Of a DNA stretch of 64,000 nucleotides, positions 9,619 through 21,105 are shown in pieces. The notes under the pieces are model-generated. The model did not search any database and was not told the DNA's origin. It was given only the letters and a program-made list of their open reading frames with translations. Where the stretch lies: assembly GCA_964512145.1 (NCBI GenBank), contig CAZEIM010000006.1, positions 18,661-82,660 on the forward strand, given 5' to 3'. Position 1 is the stretch's first letter. The number at the start of each line of letters is the position of its first letter. This DNA comes from CAYOHR01 sp964512145 (GTDB taxonomy: Bacteria > Bacteroidota > Bacteroidia > Flavobacteriales_G > JALEGO01). The position numbers and the translations under genes were made by a program.

Positions 9619-9649
9619 ATTGTAAATGAGAAAAAAATCGATAAATTTG
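9619..9649 (+). promoter_or_regulatory. Promoter of the str-S10-spc-alpha ribosomal cluster
   Basis: ATTG (9619-9622), a 19-base spacer and TAAATTTG (9642-9649) match the Bacteroidota -33/-7 consensus. The start of rpsL lies 33 bases downstream, so the leader should be about 25 bases. No other good promoter was found inside the following 17 kb. Confidence 0.75.
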
Positions 9650-9681
9650 CAGGCCAATTTATAAAATAGAGTAAAAATATT

Positions 9682-10062
9682 ATGCCAACTATACAACAGT
9701 TAGTAAGAAAAGGAAGGTTGACTAAGATAAAGCCTAGTAAATCCGCTGCTTTAAGTGCTTGTCCACAGAAAAGAGGCGTGTGTACAAAAGTATATACTAC
9801 TACACCTAAGAAGCCAAATTCAGCTTTGAGAAAAGTTGCAAAAGTTAGATTAACAAATAGTGTTGAAGTAATTGCTTATATACCGGGTGAAGGTCATAAT
9901 TTACAAGAACACTCTATAGTTTTAGTAAGAGGTGGTAGGGTGAAAGATTTGCCAGGAGTAAGATATCACATTGTAAGGGGCGCATTAGATACAGCTGGTG
10001 TAGAAGGAAGAAAACAAAGTAGATCAAAATACGGTGCTAAAAGACCTAAAGATAAAAAATAA
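9682..10062 (+). CDS. rpsL: 30S ribosomal protein S12
   Basis: S12 sits at the decoding centre and controls accuracy. The 126-residue product carries [26 protein letters not shown] in pieces that match the family throughout, and [13 protein letters not shown]. The Lys residues mutated in streptomycin-resistant strains (TPKK and VKDLPG contexts) are wild type. It is the first gene of the cluster, and rpsG follows after 13 bases. Confidence 0.99.
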   Translation: MPTIQQLVRKGRLTKIKPSKSAALSACPQKRGVCTKVYTTTPKKPNSALRKVAKVRLTNSVEVIAYIPGEGHNLQEHSIVLVRGGRVKDLPGVRYHIVRGALDTAGVEGRKQSRSKYGAKRPKDKK

Positions 10063-10075
10063 TATATATTAGTTC

Positions 10076-10543
10076 ATGAGAAAAGCAAGAGCAAAAGAAA
10101 GACCAATATTACCAGATCCTAAGTTTGGTGATGTAATGGTAAGTAAGTTTGTAAATAATTTGATGTATGAAGGTAAAAAGAGTAAAGCATACACTACTTT
10201 TTACGATGCATTAGATTTAATTGAAAAGAAAACCAGCCAAAAAGGGTTAGAAATTTGGAAATTAGCCATCGAAAAAATAACTCCACAAGTTGAGGTTAGA
10301 AGTAGAAGAGTAGGTGGAGCAACTTTTCAGATACCTCAAGAAATTCGCGAAAGCAGAAAAAACTCATTAGCCATTAAGTGGTTGATACTTTACTCTAGAA
10401 AAAGAAATGGAAAAAGCATGAGTGAGAAGTTAGCAGATGAAATTATTGCTGCTTCAAAAGAAGAAGGCGCTGCATACAAGAAAAAAGAAGATACCCACAA
10501 AATGGCTGAAGCTAATAAAGCTTATTCACACTTTAAATTCTAA
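10076..10543 (+). CDS. rpsG: 30S ribosomal protein S7
   Basis: S7 nucleates assembly of the 30S head and contacts the E-site tRNA. The 155 residues include the family marks [24 protein letters not shown] and [15 protein letters not shown]. Length is normal. It sits between rpsL and fusA with 13- and 6-base gaps, the classic str order. Confidence 0.99.
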   Translation: MRKARAKERPILPDPKFGDVMVSKFVNNLMYEGKKSKAYTTFYDALDLIEKKTSQKGLEIWKLAIEKITPQVEVRSRRVGGATFQIPQEIRESRKNSLAIKWLILYSRKRNGKSMSEKLADEIIAASKEEGAAYKKKEDTHKMAEANKAYSHFKF

Positions 10544-10549
10544 TATAGA

Positions 10550-12655
10550 ATGAGTCAAGATTTAAAATATACAAGAAATATAGGTATTGCAGCTCATATC
10601 GATGCTGGAAAAACAACTACTACCGAAAGGATTCTTTATTATACCGGTGTTAATCACAAAATCGGTGAGGTTCATGATGGTGCTGCTACCATGGATTGGA
10701 TGGTTCAAGAACAAGAAAGAGGTATTACCATCACTTCTGCAGCTACTACATGTTTTTGGAATTATAGAGGAAATAAATATAAAATTAATATTATAGATAC
10801 TCCAGGACACGTTGACTTTACCGTTGAAGTAAATAGATCATTAAGGGTTTTAGACGGCTTAGTTTTTTTGTTTTCTGCTGTAGATGGCGTTGAGCCTCAG
10901 TCGGAAACAAACTGGAGACTTGCTGATAATTACAACGTTACTAGAATTGGGTTTGTAAATAAAATGGACAGACAGGGAGCTGATTTCTTAAATGTTGTTA
11001 AGCAAGTTAGAGAAATGTTGGGGGGTAATGCAATTCCTCTTCAGTTACCTATTGGAGCTGAAGATAATTTTAAAGGGGTTGTTGATTTGATTAACTTTAG
11101 AGGAATGGTTTGGAATGAACACGACAAAGGTATGACTTACGAGGTTGTTCCTATTCCTGCTGATATGGAAGAAGAAGCTAAAGAATGGAGAGAGAAGTTG
11201 TTAGAGGCAGTGGCAGAGTTTGATGATAAAATCATGGAGAAATATTTTGAAGATCCCTCAACTATAACAGAGGCTGAATTTTTAGCTGCTTTAAGAAAAG
11301 CTTGTTTAGCTAATAAAATAGTTCCAATGGTTTGTGGTTCTTCTTTCAAAAACAAAGGAGTTCAAACTATGTTGGATCTTGTTATGGAGTTGTTACCTAG
11401 TCCACTAGACAAGGATAATATTATTGGTACGAATCCAGATACAGATGCAGAAGTAGTAAGAAAACCTGACGCAAAAGATCCCTTTACTGCTTTAGCTTTT
11501 AAAATTGCTACAGATCCATTTGTAGGTAGATTATGTTTCTTTAGAGCATATTCAGGTAGATTAGATGCGGGATCCTATGTTTTAAATACAAGAAGCGGAA
11601 ATAAAGAACGTATATCTAGAATTTTTCAGATGCATGCTAATAAGCAAAATCCAATTGAGTATATAGAAGCTGGTGATATTGGTGCAGCAGTAGGTTTTAA
11701 AGACATTAGAACTGGTGATACACTATGTGATGAAAAACATCCTATCGTATTGGAAGCAATGAAATTCCCTGAACCAGTTATTGGAATTGCCATTGAACCC
11801 AAAACTCAGGCGGATGTGGATAAACTAGGTACAGCTTTAAATAAGTTATCTGAAGAGGATCCTACTTTTAGGGTTCGTACTGATGAAGATTCTGGACAAA
11901 CAATAATTAGCGGAATGGGTGAGTTACACCTAGAAATTATAGTAGACAGGTTAAAAAGAGAGTTTAAAGTAGAGGTTAGTCAAGGTGCTCCACAGGTTTC
12001 TTACAAAGAAACAATTATTGGAAAAACGGATCATAGAGAAGTTTATAAAAAACAAACGGGTGGTAGAGGTAAGTTTGCTGATATAGTGGTTAAGATAGAA
12101 CCTGTAGATGACAAAGAAGCACAAGGTCTTGTTTTTGTTAACGAAATTAAAGGAGGAAATATACCAAGAGAATATATTCCATCTGTTGAGAAAGGATTTA
12201 GAGATTCTATGAATAATGGAGTTTTAGCAGGATATGGAATGGATAAGTTAAAAGTTACTTTAATTGATGGTTCTTATCATGCGGTTGACTCTGACTCATT
12301 GTCTTTTGAGTTATGTGCAAAAATTGCATATAGAGAGGCCTTGCCTAAATGTAATCCAGTATTGTTAGAGCCTATCATGAAGTTAGAGGTGTTAACTCCC
12401 GAAGCAAATATGGGGGATATAGTTGGTGATTTAAATAGAAGAAGAGGTCAAATTTTAGGTATGGATGACAGAGCAGGTTCAAAAGTTATTAAAGCATCTG
12501 TCCCATTATCTGAAATGTTTGGGTATGTTACTTCTTTAAGAACGATGTCTTCGGGTAGAGCAACTTCCACTATGGAGTTCTCTCACTACGAACAATGCCC
12601 TAAAAATATAGCAGATGAAGTTATCGCAAAAGCAAAAGGAAAAGTAACCGCTTAA
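10550..12655 (+). CDS. fusA: Elongation factor G
   Basis: EF-G drives translocation of tRNA and mRNA using GTP. The 701-residue protein has G1 AHIDAGKT (15-22), G2 RGITI, G3 DTPGH and G4 NKMD, then domains II-V ending in the Gly-rich domain V ([13 protein letters not shown]). Unlike the E. coli str operon, tuf does not follow; rpsJ does, after 12 bases, so str and S10 are one unit. Canonical translocase is favoured over EF-G2 because of its position. Confidence 0.99.
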   Translation: MSQDLKYTRNIGIAAHIDAGKTTTTERILYYTGVNHKIGEVHDGAATMDWMVQEQERGITITSAATTCFWNYRGNKYKINIIDTPGHVDFTVEVNRSLRVLDGLVFLFSAVDGVEPQSETNWRLADNYNVTRIGFVNKMDRQGADFLNVVKQVREMLGGNAIPLQLPIGAEDNFKGVVDLINFRGMVWNEHDKGMTYEVVPIPADMEEEAKEWREKLLEAVAEFDDKIMEKYFEDPSTITEAEFLAALRKACLANKIVPMVCGSSFKNKGVQTMLDLVMELLPSPLDKDNIIGTNPDTDAEVVRKPDAKDPFTALAFKIATDPFVGRLCFFRAYSGRLDAGSYVLNTRSGNKERISRIFQMHANKQNPIEYIEAGDIGAAVGFKDIRTGDTLCDEKHPIVLEAMKFPEPVIGIAIEPKTQADVDKLGTALNKLSEEDPTFRVRTDEDSGQTIISGMGELHLEIIVDRLKREFKVEVSQGAPQVSYKETIIGKTDHREVYKKQTGGRGKFADIVVKIEPVDDKEAQGLVFVNEIKGGNIPREYIPSVEKGFRDSMNNGVLAGYGMDKLKVTLIDGSYHAVDSDSLSFELCAKIAYREALPKCNPVLLEPIMKLEVLTPEANMGDIVGDLNRRRGQILGMDDRAGSKVIKASVPLSEMFGYVTSLRTMSSGRATSTMEFSHYEQCPKNIADEVIAKAKGKVTA

Positions 12656-12667
12656 TTTAAATTAGCA

Positions 12668-12973
12668 ATGGCACAAAAAATTAGAATAAAATTAAAATCA
12701 TTTGACCACAATTTAGTAGATAAATCTGCTGAGAAAATTGTAAAAACTGTAAAATCAACAGGTGCAGTTGTAAGTGGACCTATTCCATTACCAACTAACA
12801 AAAAAATATTTACTGTTTTAAGATCACCACATGTTAATAAAAAAGCTCGAGAGCAGTTTGAGTTAAATGCACATAAAAGAATTATGGATATCTACATATC
12901 ATCTGCAAAAACAGTAGAAGCACTAGAAAAATTAGAGTTACCTAGTGGGGTTAACATTGAAATTAAGTTATAA
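12668..12973 (+). CDS. rpsJ: 30S ribosomal protein S10
   Basis: S10 is a head protein of the 30S subunit and, as NusE, a partner of NusB in antitermination. The 101 residues show the family pattern [22 protein letters not shown] and [13 protein letters not shown]. It opens the S10 part of the cluster. Confidence 0.99.
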   Translation: MAQKIRIKLKSFDHNLVDKSAEKIVKTVKSTGAVVSGPIPLPTNKKIFTVLRSPHVNKKAREQFELNAHKRIMDIYISSAKTVEALEKLELPSGVNIEIKL

Positions 12974-12989
12974 CATAAATTAGAATAGT

Positions 12990-13613
12990 ATGTCTGGAAT
13001 TATAGGAAAAAAAGTTGGAATGACTAGTATATACGCTGAAGATGGAAGTAACATTCCTTGTACAGTTATTGAAGCTGGACCATGTGTTATTACTCAAATT
13101 AAAAATTTAGAAAATGATGGATATTTCGCATTACAGTTAGCGTATGATAATGCAAAAGAAAAAAATATTTCAAAAGCACTTAAAGGACACTTTAAGAAGT
13201 CAAATTCTGACTTAAAGAAAAAGCTTGTTGAGTTTAGAGGTTTTGATTCTTCAACAGAGTATACATTAGGTCAAACTATTGATGTTACGTTATTTACTGA
13301 AGGTGAATTTGTTGATGTGGTAGGGACGTCTAAAGGGAAAGGATTTCAAGGTGTTGTAAAAAGACATGGCTTTGCTGGTGTTGGAGAAACAACTCATGGT
13401 CAGCATGATAGACAAAGAGCACCAGGTTCATTAGGAGCATCGTCATTTCCTTCAAGAGTTTTAAAAGGAATGAGAATGGCTGGTCAAATGGGTAATAAAA
13501 GGATAAAAACTCAAAATTTAATGGTGGCAAAGATTCTTTCGGATAAAAATTTAATCCTATTAAAAGGATCTGTACCAGGCGCAAAAGGTTCTTATGTTTT
13601 AATTGAAAAATAG
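12990..13613 (+). CDS. rplC: 50S ribosomal protein L3
   Basis: L3 is an early-assembly 50S protein reaching toward the peptidyl transferase centre. The 207 residues begin [13 protein letters not shown] and contain the conserved central loop [15 protein letters not shown] and [20 protein letters not shown]. Length is normal. rplD follows after 5 bases. Confidence 0.99.
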   Translation: MSGIIGKKVGMTSIYAEDGSNIPCTVIEAGPCVITQIKNLENDGYFALQLAYDNAKEKNISKALKGHFKKSNSDLKKKLVEFRGFDSSTEYTLGQTIDVTLFTEGEFVDVVGTSKGKGFQGVVKRHGFAGVGETTHGQHDRQRAPGSLGASSFPSRVLKGMRMAGQMGNKRIKTQNLMVAKILSDKNLILLKGSVPGAKGSYVLIEK

Positions 13614-13618
13614 TAGAA

Positions 13619-14242
13619 ATGAAAGTAGATGTATTAAATATAACTGGAAAAAAAACAGGATCTGTTGATTTAAATCCCGAGGTTTTTGGAATTGAACCTA
13701 ATGACCATGCTATATATCTTGATGTTAAATTATATTTAGCAAATCAGAGACAGGGTACTCATAAATCAAAAGAAAGAAACGAAGTAAGTGGAAGTACCAA
13801 AAAATTAAAAAGACAAAAAGGTACTGGTACAGCTAGAGCCGGAAGTATTAAAAGTCCAGTTTTTGTAGGAGGAGGTAGAATTTTTGGACCAAAGCCTAGA
13901 AATTATGGTTTTAAAGTTAATCATAAAGTTAAGGTTTTGGCTAGAAAATCAGCTTTATCACAAAAGCAAAAAGATTTATCAATAATTGTTTTAGAAGACT
14001 TTAATTTTGATAAACCAAATACAAAAAATTTTAATTCTATACTTGAAAAAATAAATATTGATAATCAAAAATCATTATTTGTGTTACCTGAATTAAATAA
14101 AAACGTGTATTTATCTGCAAGAAACATACCATCTTCAAATGTTATAACTGCTACAGATTTAAATACATACAATGTGTTAAATTGTAAAAAATTAGTATTA
14201 ACTGTAGACTCAATTAAAGCAATAGAAAAAAACCTACTATAA
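13619..14242 (+). CDS. rplD: 50S ribosomal protein L4
   Basis: L4 lines the peptide exit tunnel. In enterobacteria it also represses the S10 operon; no such leader site can be recognised here. The 207 residues contain the tunnel extension with [15 protein letters not shown] and [14 protein letters not shown] one-base gap separates it from rplW. Confidence 0.99.
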   Translation: MKVDVLNITGKKTGSVDLNPEVFGIEPNDHAIYLDVKLYLANQRQGTHKSKERNEVSGSTKKLKRQKGTGTARAGSIKSPVFVGGGRIFGPKPRNYGFKVNHKVKVLARKSALSQKQKDLSIIVLEDFNFDKPNTKNFNSILEKINIDNQKSLFVLPELNKNVYLSARNIPSSNVITATDLNTYNVLNCKKLVLTVDSIKAIEKNLL

Positions 14243-14243
14243 A

Positions 14244-14537
14244 ATGGAAAATATTTTAATAAAACCTTTAATAACAGAGAAAAGAACCATACAATCAGAA
14301 GGTGCTGGTGTTTATGGATTTATAGTGAATTCTGATGCAAATAAAATTGAAATAAAAAATGCAGTAGAAAAGAATTATGGAGTTTCTGTAGAAAAAGTAA
14401 ATACATTTAACCATTTAGGTAAACTAAAAACTAGATATACAAAAACTAGAATTATAAGTGGTAGAAAGAACTCTTACAAAAAGGCTTTAGTTACGCTTAA
14501 AAAAGGGGATGTTATAGATTTTTTTAGTGGAATATAG
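14244..14537 (+). CDS. rplW: 50S ribosomal protein L23
   Basis: L23 is at the tunnel exit and docks trigger factor and SRP. The 97-residue product starts with IKPLITEKRT and ends with KKALVTLKKGDVIDFF, as in bacterial L23. It lies 1 base after rplD and 20 bases before rplB. Confidence 0.98.
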   Translation: MENILIKPLITEKRTIQSEGAGVYGFIVNSDANKIEIKNAVEKNYGVSVEKVNTFNHLGKLKTRYTKTRIISGRKNSYKKALVTLKKGDVIDFFSGI

Positions 14538-14557
14538 AATAATTAGAATATATTAAA

Positions 14558-15382
14558 ATGGGAATTAAAAAGTTAAAACCAACCACACCTGGACAAAGAT
14601 TTAAAGTAAGTCCAACATTTGAAGAAATTACCACTTCAAAGCCATTGAAAGCTTTAACAGTTGGTAAAAAATCAACCGGAGGTAGAACTAATACCGGTAG
14701 ATTATCAATGAGATATATTGGAGGTGGACATAAAAAGAAGTTTAGAGTTATTGACTTTAAAAGGGAAAAGTTTAATATTCCAGCTACAGTTAAAACTGTT
14801 GAGTATGATCCCAATAGAAGCGCAAGGATTGCTTTATTATATTATGCTGATGGAGAGAAAAGATATATTCTAGCTCCCAATGGAATTAGTGTAAATCAAA
14901 CTATAATTTCCGGAAAAGGTATTGCACCAAACGTTGGAAATTGTATGTTTTTGAATGAAATACCTTTGGGTACAATAATACACAATATTGAGTTAAGACC
15001 TGGTCAAGGTGCAAAAATGGCTAGAAGTGCTGGCTCATATGCTCAACTTTTAGCAAGAGAAGACAAATATGTTACTATTAAACTGCCTTCTGGAGAAACT
15101 AGAATCATTTTGTCTAATTGTATGGCTACAATTGGTTCAGTTTCAAATTCTGAGCATAATTTAGTTAGATCAGGTAAAGCAGGTAGGTCAAGATGGTTAG
15201 GAAGAAAACCAAGAGTTAGAGGTGTAGCTATGAATCCAATAGATCACCCTATGGGAGGTGGAGAAGGTAGAGCTTCTGGTGGTCACCCTAGATCAAGAAA
15301 AGGTATACCAGCAAAAGGATATAAAACAAGGAAACTTAAGAATTCTAGTAATAAATATATAGTTGAGCGTAGAAAAAAATAA
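14558..15382 (+). CDS. rplB: 50S ribosomal protein L2
   Basis: L2 is needed for subunit joining and peptidyl transferase activity. The 274 residues include [20 protein letters not shown] in pieces, the SH3-like core and the conserved C-terminal loop [17 protein letters not shown]. Length matches the family. rpsS starts 4 bases later. Confidence 0.99.
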   Translation: MGIKKLKPTTPGQRFKVSPTFEEITTSKPLKALTVGKKSTGGRTNTGRLSMRYIGGGHKKKFRVIDFKREKFNIPATVKTVEYDPNRSARIALLYYADGEKRYILAPNGISVNQTIISGKGIAPNVGNCMFLNEIPLGTIIHNIELRPGQGAKMARSAGSYAQLLAREDKYVTIKLPSGETRIILSNCMATIGSVSNSEHNLVRSGKAGRSRWLGRKPRVRGVAMNPIDHPMGGGEGRASGGHPRSRKGIPAKGYKTRKLKNSSNKYIVERRKK

Positions 15383-15386
15383 TTAA

Positions 15387-15665
15387 ATGAGTAGATCTTT
15401 AAAAAAACCACCATTTGTACACTACAAACTAAGAAAAAAGATAGAGATTGTACAAAATGCATCTAAGAAAGAAGTTATTAAAACTTGGTCTAGAGCATCT
15501 ATGATAACTCCAGAATTTGTTGGTATTACCATAGCTGTTCATAATGGAAAGCAATTTATACCAGTGTATGTGACTGAAAATATGGTAGGCCATAAATTAG
15601 GAGAGTTTGCACCAACTAGAATTTTTAGAGGACATGCAGGACAAAAAAAAGATAAAAAAGGCTAA
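15387..15665 (+). CDS. rpsS: 30S ribosomal protein S19
   Basis: S19 forms part of the 30S head and bridges to the 50S subunit. The 92 residues read [10 protein letters not shown] at the start and [16 protein letters not shown] near the end, both diagnostic. It stands between rplB and rplV, the standard order. Confidence 0.99.
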   Translation: MSRSLKKPPFVHYKLRKKIEIVQNASKKEVIKTWSRASMITPEFVGITIAVHNGKQFIPVYVTENMVGHKLGEFAPTRIFRGHAGQKKDKKG

Positions 15666-15676
15666 AATTAGAAATA

Positions 15677-16069
15677 ATGGGAAAGCGTAAAACAAATATG
15701 GCAGAATCAATTAAACAAGCAAATAAAACAAAATATTTTGCTAGGTTAAATAATTGTTCATCATCTCCTAGAAAGATGAGATTAGTAGCTGATTTAATTA
15801 GAGGTATGGATGTTGTTAAGGCATCAGCTGTTTTAGAATTTACAAAAAAAGACGCAGCAAGAGACTTAGAAAAGTTATTAAAGTCGGCCATGTATAATTT
15901 TGAAACTAAATCTGGAGAAAGATGGGATCAGTCAAATTTGTTTGTAAAAGAGATCTTCGTAAATGAAGGTAGAACTTTAAAAAGAATTTTACCTGCACCA
16001 CAAGGACGCGCCTACAGAATGAGAAAACGATCAAATCATGTAACTATAATTTTAGATAAAAAACAATAA
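15677..16069 (+). CDS. rplV: 50S ribosomal protein L22
   Basis: L22 binds all domains of 23S rRNA and its hairpin lines the exit tunnel. The 130 residues contain [14 protein letters not shown] and the hairpin end [21 protein letters not shown] kept the first ATG at 15677; a second one seven codons on (MAESIKQ) is a possible start. rpsC begins 1 base after its stop. Confidence 0.98.
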   Translation: MGKRKTNMAESIKQANKTKYFARLNNCSSSPRKMRLVADLIRGMDVVKASAVLEFTKKDAARDLEKLLKSAMYNFETKSGERWDQSNLFVKEIFVNEGRTLKRILPAPQGRAYRMRKRSNHVTIILDKKQ

Positions 16070-16070
16070 G

Positions 16071-16778
16071 ATGGGACAAAAAACAAACCCTATAGGTAAT
16101 AGATTAGGATTTATAAGAGGTTGGGATTCTAATTGGTATGGAGGAAATAAATACTCTGAAAAAATACTAGAGGATTATAAAATTAGAAGATATTTAAGTG
16201 AAAGACTTAAAAAAGCAAGTGTTTCTAAAATTGTTATTGAACGTACTTTAAAAGTAGTTACAGTAACTGTACATACAGCTAGACCTGGTGTTATTATTGG
16301 TAAAGCAGGACAAGAAGTTGATAAATTAAAAGAGGAATTAAAAAACTTCACTCAAAAAGATGTTCAAATAAATATATTTGAAATAAAGCGTCCTGATTTA
16401 GATGCTAAGTTAGTTGCAGATAGTATTAGTAAGCAAATTGAAGGTAGAATATCTTATAGAAGAGCTATTAAATTAGCAATTGCGTCAGCAATAAGAATGG
16501 GAGCAGAAGGCATTAAAGTTTCCCTATCTGGTAGAATTAATGGGGCTGAGATGGCGAGAACTGAGCATTATAAAGAAGGAAGAACGCCTTTACATACATT
16601 TAGGGCAGATATTGATTATGCTATTTCTGAAGCTCACACTACGTATGGTAGATTAGGTGTAAAAGTATGGATTTGTAAGGGAGAAGTATATGGAAAACGT
16701 GATTTGTCACCTAATTTCGGAATGGCTACAAAAGAACAGCAAGATAAAGGTAAGTTTAAACCAAAAAGAAAGCGATAA
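16071..16778 (+). CDS. rpsC: 30S ribosomal protein S3
   Basis: S3 forms the mRNA entry channel. The 235-residue product has the start [12 protein letters not shown], a KH domain with the [11 protein letters not shown] loop, and the C-terminal part with [14 protein letters not shown]. The basic tail [10 protein letters not shown] is typical. rplP follows after 11 bases. Confidence 0.99.
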   Translation: MGQKTNPIGNRLGFIRGWDSNWYGGNKYSEKILEDYKIRRYLSERLKKASVSKIVIERTLKVVTVTVHTARPGVIIGKAGQEVDKLKEELKNFTQKDVQINIFEIKRPDLDAKLVADSISKQIEGRISYRRAIKLAIASAIRMGAEGIKVSLSGRINGAEMARTEHYKEGRTPLHTFRADIDYAISEAHTTYGRLGVKVWICKGEVYGKRDLSPNFGMATKEQQDKGKFKPKRKR

Positions 16779-16789
16779 AATTGTAAATT

Positions 16790-17206
16790 ATGTTACAACC
16801 TAAAAAATCAAAATACAGAAAGCAGCAAAAAGGTAGAGTTAAGGGTTTAGCTCACAGAGGGTCTCAAATATCTTTTGGGTCATTTGGAATTAAATCATTA
16901 GAAATGGGATTACTAACCAGCAGAGAAATAGAAGCTGCTAGGGTTGCTTTAACTAGGTTTATGAAAAGAGAAGGTCAAGTGTGGATTAGGATTTTTCCAG
17001 ACAAACCTGTTACTAGAAAACCTGCTGAAGTAAGGATGGGTAAAGGTAAAGGAGCACCTGATCATTGGGTGGCTAGAGTTAGACCAGGGGCAATTATGTT
17101 TGAAGTAGATGGTGTAAATCCAGATGTAGCAAAGGAAGCATTAAGATTAGCAGCACAAAAATTATCAGTAACCACAAAATTTGTTGTAAGGACAGATTAT
17201 ATTTAG
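16790..17206 (+). CDS. rplP: 50S ribosomal protein L16
   Basis: L16 positions tRNA in the A site of the 50S subunit. The 138 residues show [16 protein letters not shown], the arginine-rich segment [22 protein letters not shown], and ARVRPG. Length is normal. Confidence 0.99.
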   Translation: MLQPKKSKYRKQQKGRVKGLAHRGSQISFGSFGIKSLEMGLLTSREIEAARVALTRFMKREGQVWIRIFPDKPVTRKPAEVRMGKGKGAPDHWVARVRPGAIMFEVDGVNPDVAKEALRLAAQKLSVTTKFVVRTDYI

Positions 17207-17222
17207 TAGTTTTGCAAAAATT

Positions 17223-17411
17223 ATGAAAAAGTATTCGCATATAAAGGAAATGAAAACCACTGAATTATCCGATAAATTAGTGGAGGAAAAAGCAATGTTA
17301 GTTAAAATGAAACTTAACCACGGGATTTCTCCATTAGAGAATCCTTTGCAATTGCGTGAAAAAAGGAAATTAGTTGCAAGATTAGCTACTGAATTAAACA
17401 AGAGAAAATAA
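17223..17411 (+). CDS. rpmC: 50S ribosomal protein L29
   Basis: A 62-residue helical hairpin protein at the tunnel exit. Recognised from [15 protein letters not shown] near the start, the [19 protein letters not shown] end, and its place between rplP and rpsQ. Confidence 0.97.
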   Translation: MKKYSHIKEMKTTELSDKLVEEKAMLVKMKLNHGISPLENPLQLREKRKLVARLATELNKRK

Positions 17412-17418
17412 GATTAAT

Positions 17419-17673
17419 ATGGAGCGTAATTTAAGAAAAGAAAGGGTAGGAGTTGTTGTAAGTGATAAGATGGAAAAGTCTATTACAGTTTTAGTTGAAA
17501 GAAAAGTAAAACATAAAGTGTATGGTAAATTTATAAACTTTAGTAAAAAATTTATCGCACATGATGAAAAGAATGAATGTGGTATTGGAGATACCGTAAA
17601 AATTATGGAAACTCGACCATTAAGTAAAAGAAAAAGATGGAGATTGGTTGAAATTTTAGAAAAAGCTAAATAA
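17419..17673 (+). CDS. rpsQ: 30S ribosomal protein S17
   Basis: S17 is a primary 16S rRNA binder with an OB fold. The 84 residues include [36 protein letters not shown] and [16 protein letters not shown], all family hallmarks. It lies 7 bases after rpmC. Confidence 0.99.
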   Translation: MERNLRKERVGVVVSDKMEKSITVLVERKVKHKVYGKFINFSKKFIAHDEKNECGIGDTVKIMETRPLSKRKRWRLVEILEKAK

Positions 17674-17694
17674 AATTATTTAAATTACAGGGAT

Positions 17695-18063
17695 ATGATC
17701 CAGCAAGAATCAAGAGTTAACGTAGCAGATAATAGTGGTGCAAAAGAAGCTTTATGTATTAGAGTTTTAGGTGGAACTAAAAGAAGATATGCATCTATAG
17801 GTGATGAAATAATAGTATCTATTAAAGATGCTTTACCTTCAGGAGGTGTTAAAAAAGGTTCCGTTTCTAGAGCTGTTGTTGTTAGAACAAAAAAAGAAAT
17901 TAGAAGAAACGATGGTTCTTACATTAGATTTGATGATAACGCTATTGTCTTGCTTAATAATGCTGGGGAAATGAGAGGTACAAGGATTTTTGGTCCAGTA
18001 GCAAGAGAGTTAAGAGAAAAGCAGTACATGAAAATTGTTTCATTGGCACCAGAGGTTTTATAA
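17695..18063 (+). CDS. rplN: 50S ribosomal protein L14
   Basis: L14 lies at the subunit interface and is the binding site of the silencing factor RsfS. The 122 residues include [19 protein letters not shown] and [14 protein letters not shown]. It opens the spc part of the cluster; there is no sign of a separate promoter. Confidence 0.99.
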   Translation: MIQQESRVNVADNSGAKEALCIRVLGGTKRRYASIGDEIIVSIKDALPSGGVKKGSVSRAVVVRTKKEIRRNDGSYIRFDDNAIVLLNNAGEMRGTRIFGPVARELREKQYMKIVSLAPEVL

Positions 18064-18068
18064 ATAAC

Positions 18069-18392
18069 ATGATTATGAGTAAATTGCATATTAAAAAAGG
18101 AGATACTGTAATGGTGTTATCCGGAGAAAATAAAAAGAAGAAAGGAAAAGTTCTTTCCGTTGATATTAAATCACAAAGAGCTTTTGTTGAGGGTATTAAT
18201 ATAGTATCTAAACATACTAAACCTAATGCTAAAAATCCAGATGGTGGTATTGTAAAAGTTGAAGCTCCTGTTCATGTATCTAAATTAATGCTAGTTGATT
18301 CAAAAGGAGTACCATCAAGAGTATCTAAAGTTAAAGGTAAGGATGGAAAAATTGTTAGAGTATCAAAAAAATCTAAAGAAGAAATTAAATGA
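18069..18392 (+). CDS. rplX: 50S ribosomal protein L24
   Basis: L24 starts 50S assembly. The 107 residues have the KOW motif around [21 protein letters not shown] and the family end. There are two ATG codons two codons apart (18069 and 18075); [10 protein letters not shown] from the second is the more family-like start. The stop overlaps the rplE start by 4 bases (ATGA). Confidence 0.97.
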   Translation: MIMSKLHIKKGDTVMVLSGENKKKKGKVLSVDIKSQRAFVEGINIVSKHTKPNAKNPDGGIVKVEAPVHVSKLMLVDSKGVPSRVSKVKGKDGKIVRVSKKSKEEIK

Positions 18393-18946
18393 GTAAGGTA
18401 GTTTATAAACCAAGATTAAAAGAGAAATACGAAAAAGATATTTCTAAAAATTTACAAGATAGATTTGGTTTTTCTAGTAAAATGAGAGTGCCAAAATTGT
18501 TAAAAATTTCTATTAATCAAGGACTTGGAGCTGCTATTTCTGATAAAAAAATGATTGAAACAGCTATTCAAGAAATGACTTTTATTGCTGGTCAAAAAGC
18601 AGTATCAACTAAAGCTAAAAAAGATATTTCAAACTTCAAATTAAGAAAAGGTATACCAGTAGGAGTTAGAGTAACTCTTAGAGGGGATAAAATGTATGAG
18701 TTTTTGGATAGATTAATATCAGTAGCATTACCTAGAACAAGAGATTTTAAAGGAATTAATAAAAAAGGTTTTGATGGTAGAGGTAATTACACACTCGGAA
18801 TAAAGGAACAAATAATTTTTCCAGAAATTGATATAGATAAAGTAAGTAAAATTAATGGTATGGACATTACTTTTGTAACTACCGCACAAACAAATGAGGA
18901 AGCATTCGAATTATTGAAAGAATTTGGAATGCCTTTTAAAAATTAA
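18389..18946 (+). CDS. rplE: 50S ribosomal protein L5
   Basis: L5 holds 5S rRNA in the central protuberance. The 185 residues contain [39 protein letters not shown] and [17 protein letters not shown]. Length is normal. It overlaps rplX by 4 bases, which suggests coupled translation. Confidence 0.99.
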   Translation: MSKVVYKPRLKEKYEKDISKNLQDRFGFSSKMRVPKLLKISINQGLGAAISDKKMIETAIQEMTFIAGQKAVSTKAKKDISNFKLRKGIPVGVRVTLRGDKMYEFLDRLISVALPRTRDFKGINKKGFDGRGNYTLGIKEQIIFPEIDIDKVSKINGMDITFVTTAQTNEEAFELLKEFGMPFKN

Positions 18947-18964
18947 ATTTTCTAAGATATACCT

Positions 18965-19234
18965 ATGGCAAAAGAATCAATGAAAGCAAGAGAGCGTAAA
19001 CGTCAACAAATGGTTGAAAAATACGCTGAGAAAAGAAAAAAATTAAAAGAGGAAGGAAATTGGGAAGAATTACAAAAACTTCCTAAGAATTCTTCTAAAG
19101 TAAGATTACATAACAGATGTACTATTACAGGAAGGCCAAGAGGATATATTAGAATATTTGGTATTAACCGTGTTACTTTTAGAGAAATGGCTAACAATGG
19201 TTTGATTCCCGGAGTTAAAAAAGCTAGTTGGTAA
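18965..19234 (+). CDS. rpsN: 30S ribosomal protein S14, zinc-free long form
   Basis: S14 completes the 30S head. The 89-residue form lacks the CxxC...CxxC ribbon of the short zinc-binding S14 and has only one Cys (HNRCTITGR), so it is the zinc-independent type. The end [24 protein letters not shown] is diagnostic. Confidence 0.98.
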   Translation: MAKESMKARERKRQQMVEKYAEKRKKLKEEGNWEELQKLPKNSSKVRLHNRCTITGRPRGYIRIFGINRVTFREMANNGLIPGVKKASW

Positions 19235-19244
19235 ATTTATTATT

Positions 19245-19640
19245 ATGACAGATACTATAGGAGATTACCTTACAAGAGTAAGAAATGCAATAAAAGCCAA
19301 CCATAGGTTGGTTGAAATACCTGCATCAAATTTAAAAAAAGACATCACAAAGGTTTTGTTTGATAAAGGATATATTTTAAATTATAAATTTGAGCAAGAA
19401 GATGCTCAAGGAAAAATTAAAATAGCCTTGAAATATCATCCGGTTACTAAAGTTCCCGCAATCAGAAGAATTGTTCGTATAAGTAAACCTGGTCATAGAA
19501 AATATGTGAATTTAGATAATATGCCACGTGTATTAAATGGTTTAGGTATAGCTATTTTATCTACTTCTAAAGGAGTTATGACAGATAAAGAAGCTAGAAG
19601 CCAAAGTGTAGGCGGAGAGGTTTTATGTTATGTTTATTAA
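19245..19640 (+). CDS. rpsH: 30S ribosomal protein S8
   Basis: S8 binds the central domain of 16S rRNA. The 131 residues begin TDTIGDYLTRVRNA and end with GLGIAILSTSKGVMTDKEA and GGEVLCYVY, as in the family. In E. coli S8 represses the spc operon; no comparable RNA site could be recognised here. Confidence 0.99.
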   Translation: MTDTIGDYLTRVRNAIKANHRLVEIPASNLKKDITKVLFDKGYILNYKFEQEDAQGKIKIALKYHPVTKVPAIRRIVRISKPGHRKYVNLDNMPRVLNGLGIAILSTSKGVMTDKEARSQSVGGEVLCYVY

Positions 19641-19650
19641 TATTTAGGAT

Positions 19651-20208
19651 ATGTCACGAATAGGAAAATTACCAGTACAAATACCCAGCGGAGTTAAAGT
19701 AAATTTTAATGATGAAAGAATATTAACAGTTACTGGCCCCAAAGGTACTTTAACTCAACATATTTCTGAAACTATTAATGTAAAAGTAGAAGATTCTACA
19801 ATTACGTTTTCTAGAAACGACAATCATAAAGATAATAGATCTAAACATGGTTTATATAGGTCTCTTACAAATAATATGATTGTTGGTGTTTCTAAAGGTT
19901 ACAAAATAACTCAGGAACTAGTTGGTGTAGGGTATAGAGCTCAGGCAAAAGGTCAACAAATTGAATTATTATTGGGGTATTCTCATAATATTATTTTAGT
20001 ATTACCTAATGAAGTTAAAGTTACTACAACTGCCGAAAAAGGTCAGAATCCAACGATTATATTAGAATCTCACGATAAGCAATTAATAGGACAAGTAGCC
20101 GCTAAAATTAGATCATTTAGAAAACCTGAACCTTACAAAGGAAAAGGTATTAAGTTTACTAATGAAGTTTTAAGAAGAAAAGCTGGTAAATCAGCAGCTA
20201 AAAAATAA
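19651..20208 (+). CDS. rplF: 50S ribosomal protein L6
   Basis: L6 supports the factor-binding stalk region. The 185 residues include SRIGKLPVQIPSGV, the repeated half-domains with GVSKGYKITQELVGVGYRA, and the signature KPEPYKGKGIKF. Length is normal. Confidence 0.99.
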   Translation: MSRIGKLPVQIPSGVKVNFNDERILTVTGPKGTLTQHISETINVKVEDSTITFSRNDNHKDNRSKHGLYRSLTNNMIVGVSKGYKITQELVGVGYRAQAKGQQIELLLGYSHNIILVLPNEVKVTTTAEKGQNPTIILESHDKQLIGQVAAKIRSFRKPEPYKGKGIKFTNEVLRRKAGKSAAKK

Positions 20209-20220
20209 TATTAGGTAGTT

Positions 20221-20571
20221 ATGAATAAGAATATTGTTAGAAGAAATAAAATAAAAAAGCGTATTAGAAAAACGGTTATTGGAACACCTGATTTTCCTAG
20301 ATTAACTGTATACAGAAGTAATTCTGAAATTTACGCACAAATAATTGACGATTTAAATGGCGTAACCTTGGCAAGCGCGTCTTCTTATAAAAATAAAGAT
20401 GCAAAAAAATCTACTAAGTCGGATATTGCTAAAATAGTAGGTAAGCAAGTTGCAGAAATAGCGGTACAAAAAGGCATTAAGAAAATATGTTTCGACAGAA
20501 ACGGTTACTTATTTCACGGTAGAGTTAAAAATTTAGCTGACGGGGTAAGAGAAGCAGGTTTAGAATTTTAA
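20221..20571 (+). CDS. rplR: 50S ribosomal protein L18
   Basis: L18 binds 5S rRNA together with L5. The 116 residues contain [18 protein letters not shown] and the conserved [24 protein letters not shown]. It follows rplF in standard order. Confidence 0.99.
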   Translation: MNKNIVRRNKIKKRIRKTVIGTPDFPRLTVYRSNSEIYAQIIDDLNGVTLASASSYKNKDAKKSTKSDIAKIVGKQVAEIAVQKGIKKICFDRNGYLFHGRVKNLADGVREAGLEF

Positions 20572-20582
20572 TATATAAAAAT

Positions 20583-21101
20583 ATGAGTATAGCGAACGTA
20601 AAACGGGTTAAGTCTAGTGAAATTGAATTAAAAGATAGATTAGTAGCCGTTAGAAGAGTAACCAAGGTAACTAAAGGAGGAAGACATTTTAGTTTTTCTG
20701 CTATAGTTGTTGTTGGAAATGAAAACGGTGTAGTTGGACATGGTTTAGGAAAAGCAAAAGAAGTAACGGATGCAATTTCTAAGGGTATAGATGACGCTAA
20801 AAAGAACCTTGTTAAAGTACCAGTTGTAAATTCAACAGTTCCTCATGATCAATATGGAAAATTTGGAGGAGCTAAAGTGTTTTTAAAACCAGCATCAAGT
20901 GGTACAGGAGTAATTGCAGGTGGTGCAATGAGAGCAGTATTAGAAAGTGTTGGAATTAAAGATGTGTTAGCAAAATCTCAAGGCTCATCCAATCCTCATA
21001 ATGTGGTTAAAGCTACTATTAATGCTTTAATGCAAATGAGAGATGCTTATACTATTGCTCAACACAGAGGGGTTTCATTAGAAAAGGTTTTTAACGGATA
21101 A
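20583..21101 (+). CDS. rpsE: 30S ribosomal protein S5
   Basis: S5 helps accuracy and mRNA unwinding. The 172 residues have the double-stranded RNA-binding core ([34 protein letters not shown]) and the loop [15 protein letters not shown]. Length is normal. rpmD follows after 4 bases. Confidence 0.99.
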   Translation: MSIANVKRVKSSEIELKDRLVAVRRVTKVTKGGRHFSFSAIVVVGNENGVVGHGLGKAKEVTDAISKGIDDAKKNLVKVPVVNSTVPHDQYGKFGGAKVFLKPASSGTGVIAGGAMRAVLESVGIKDVLAKSQGSSNPHNVVKATINALMQMRDAYTIAQHRGVSLEKVFNG

Positions 21102-21105
21102 TTAT

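Noticed and set aside
12990..14242. L4-type autoregulatory leader or attenuator in the S10 region
   Set aside because: No structured leader exists; the gaps between genes are under 20 bases and transcription starts far upstream at rpsL.
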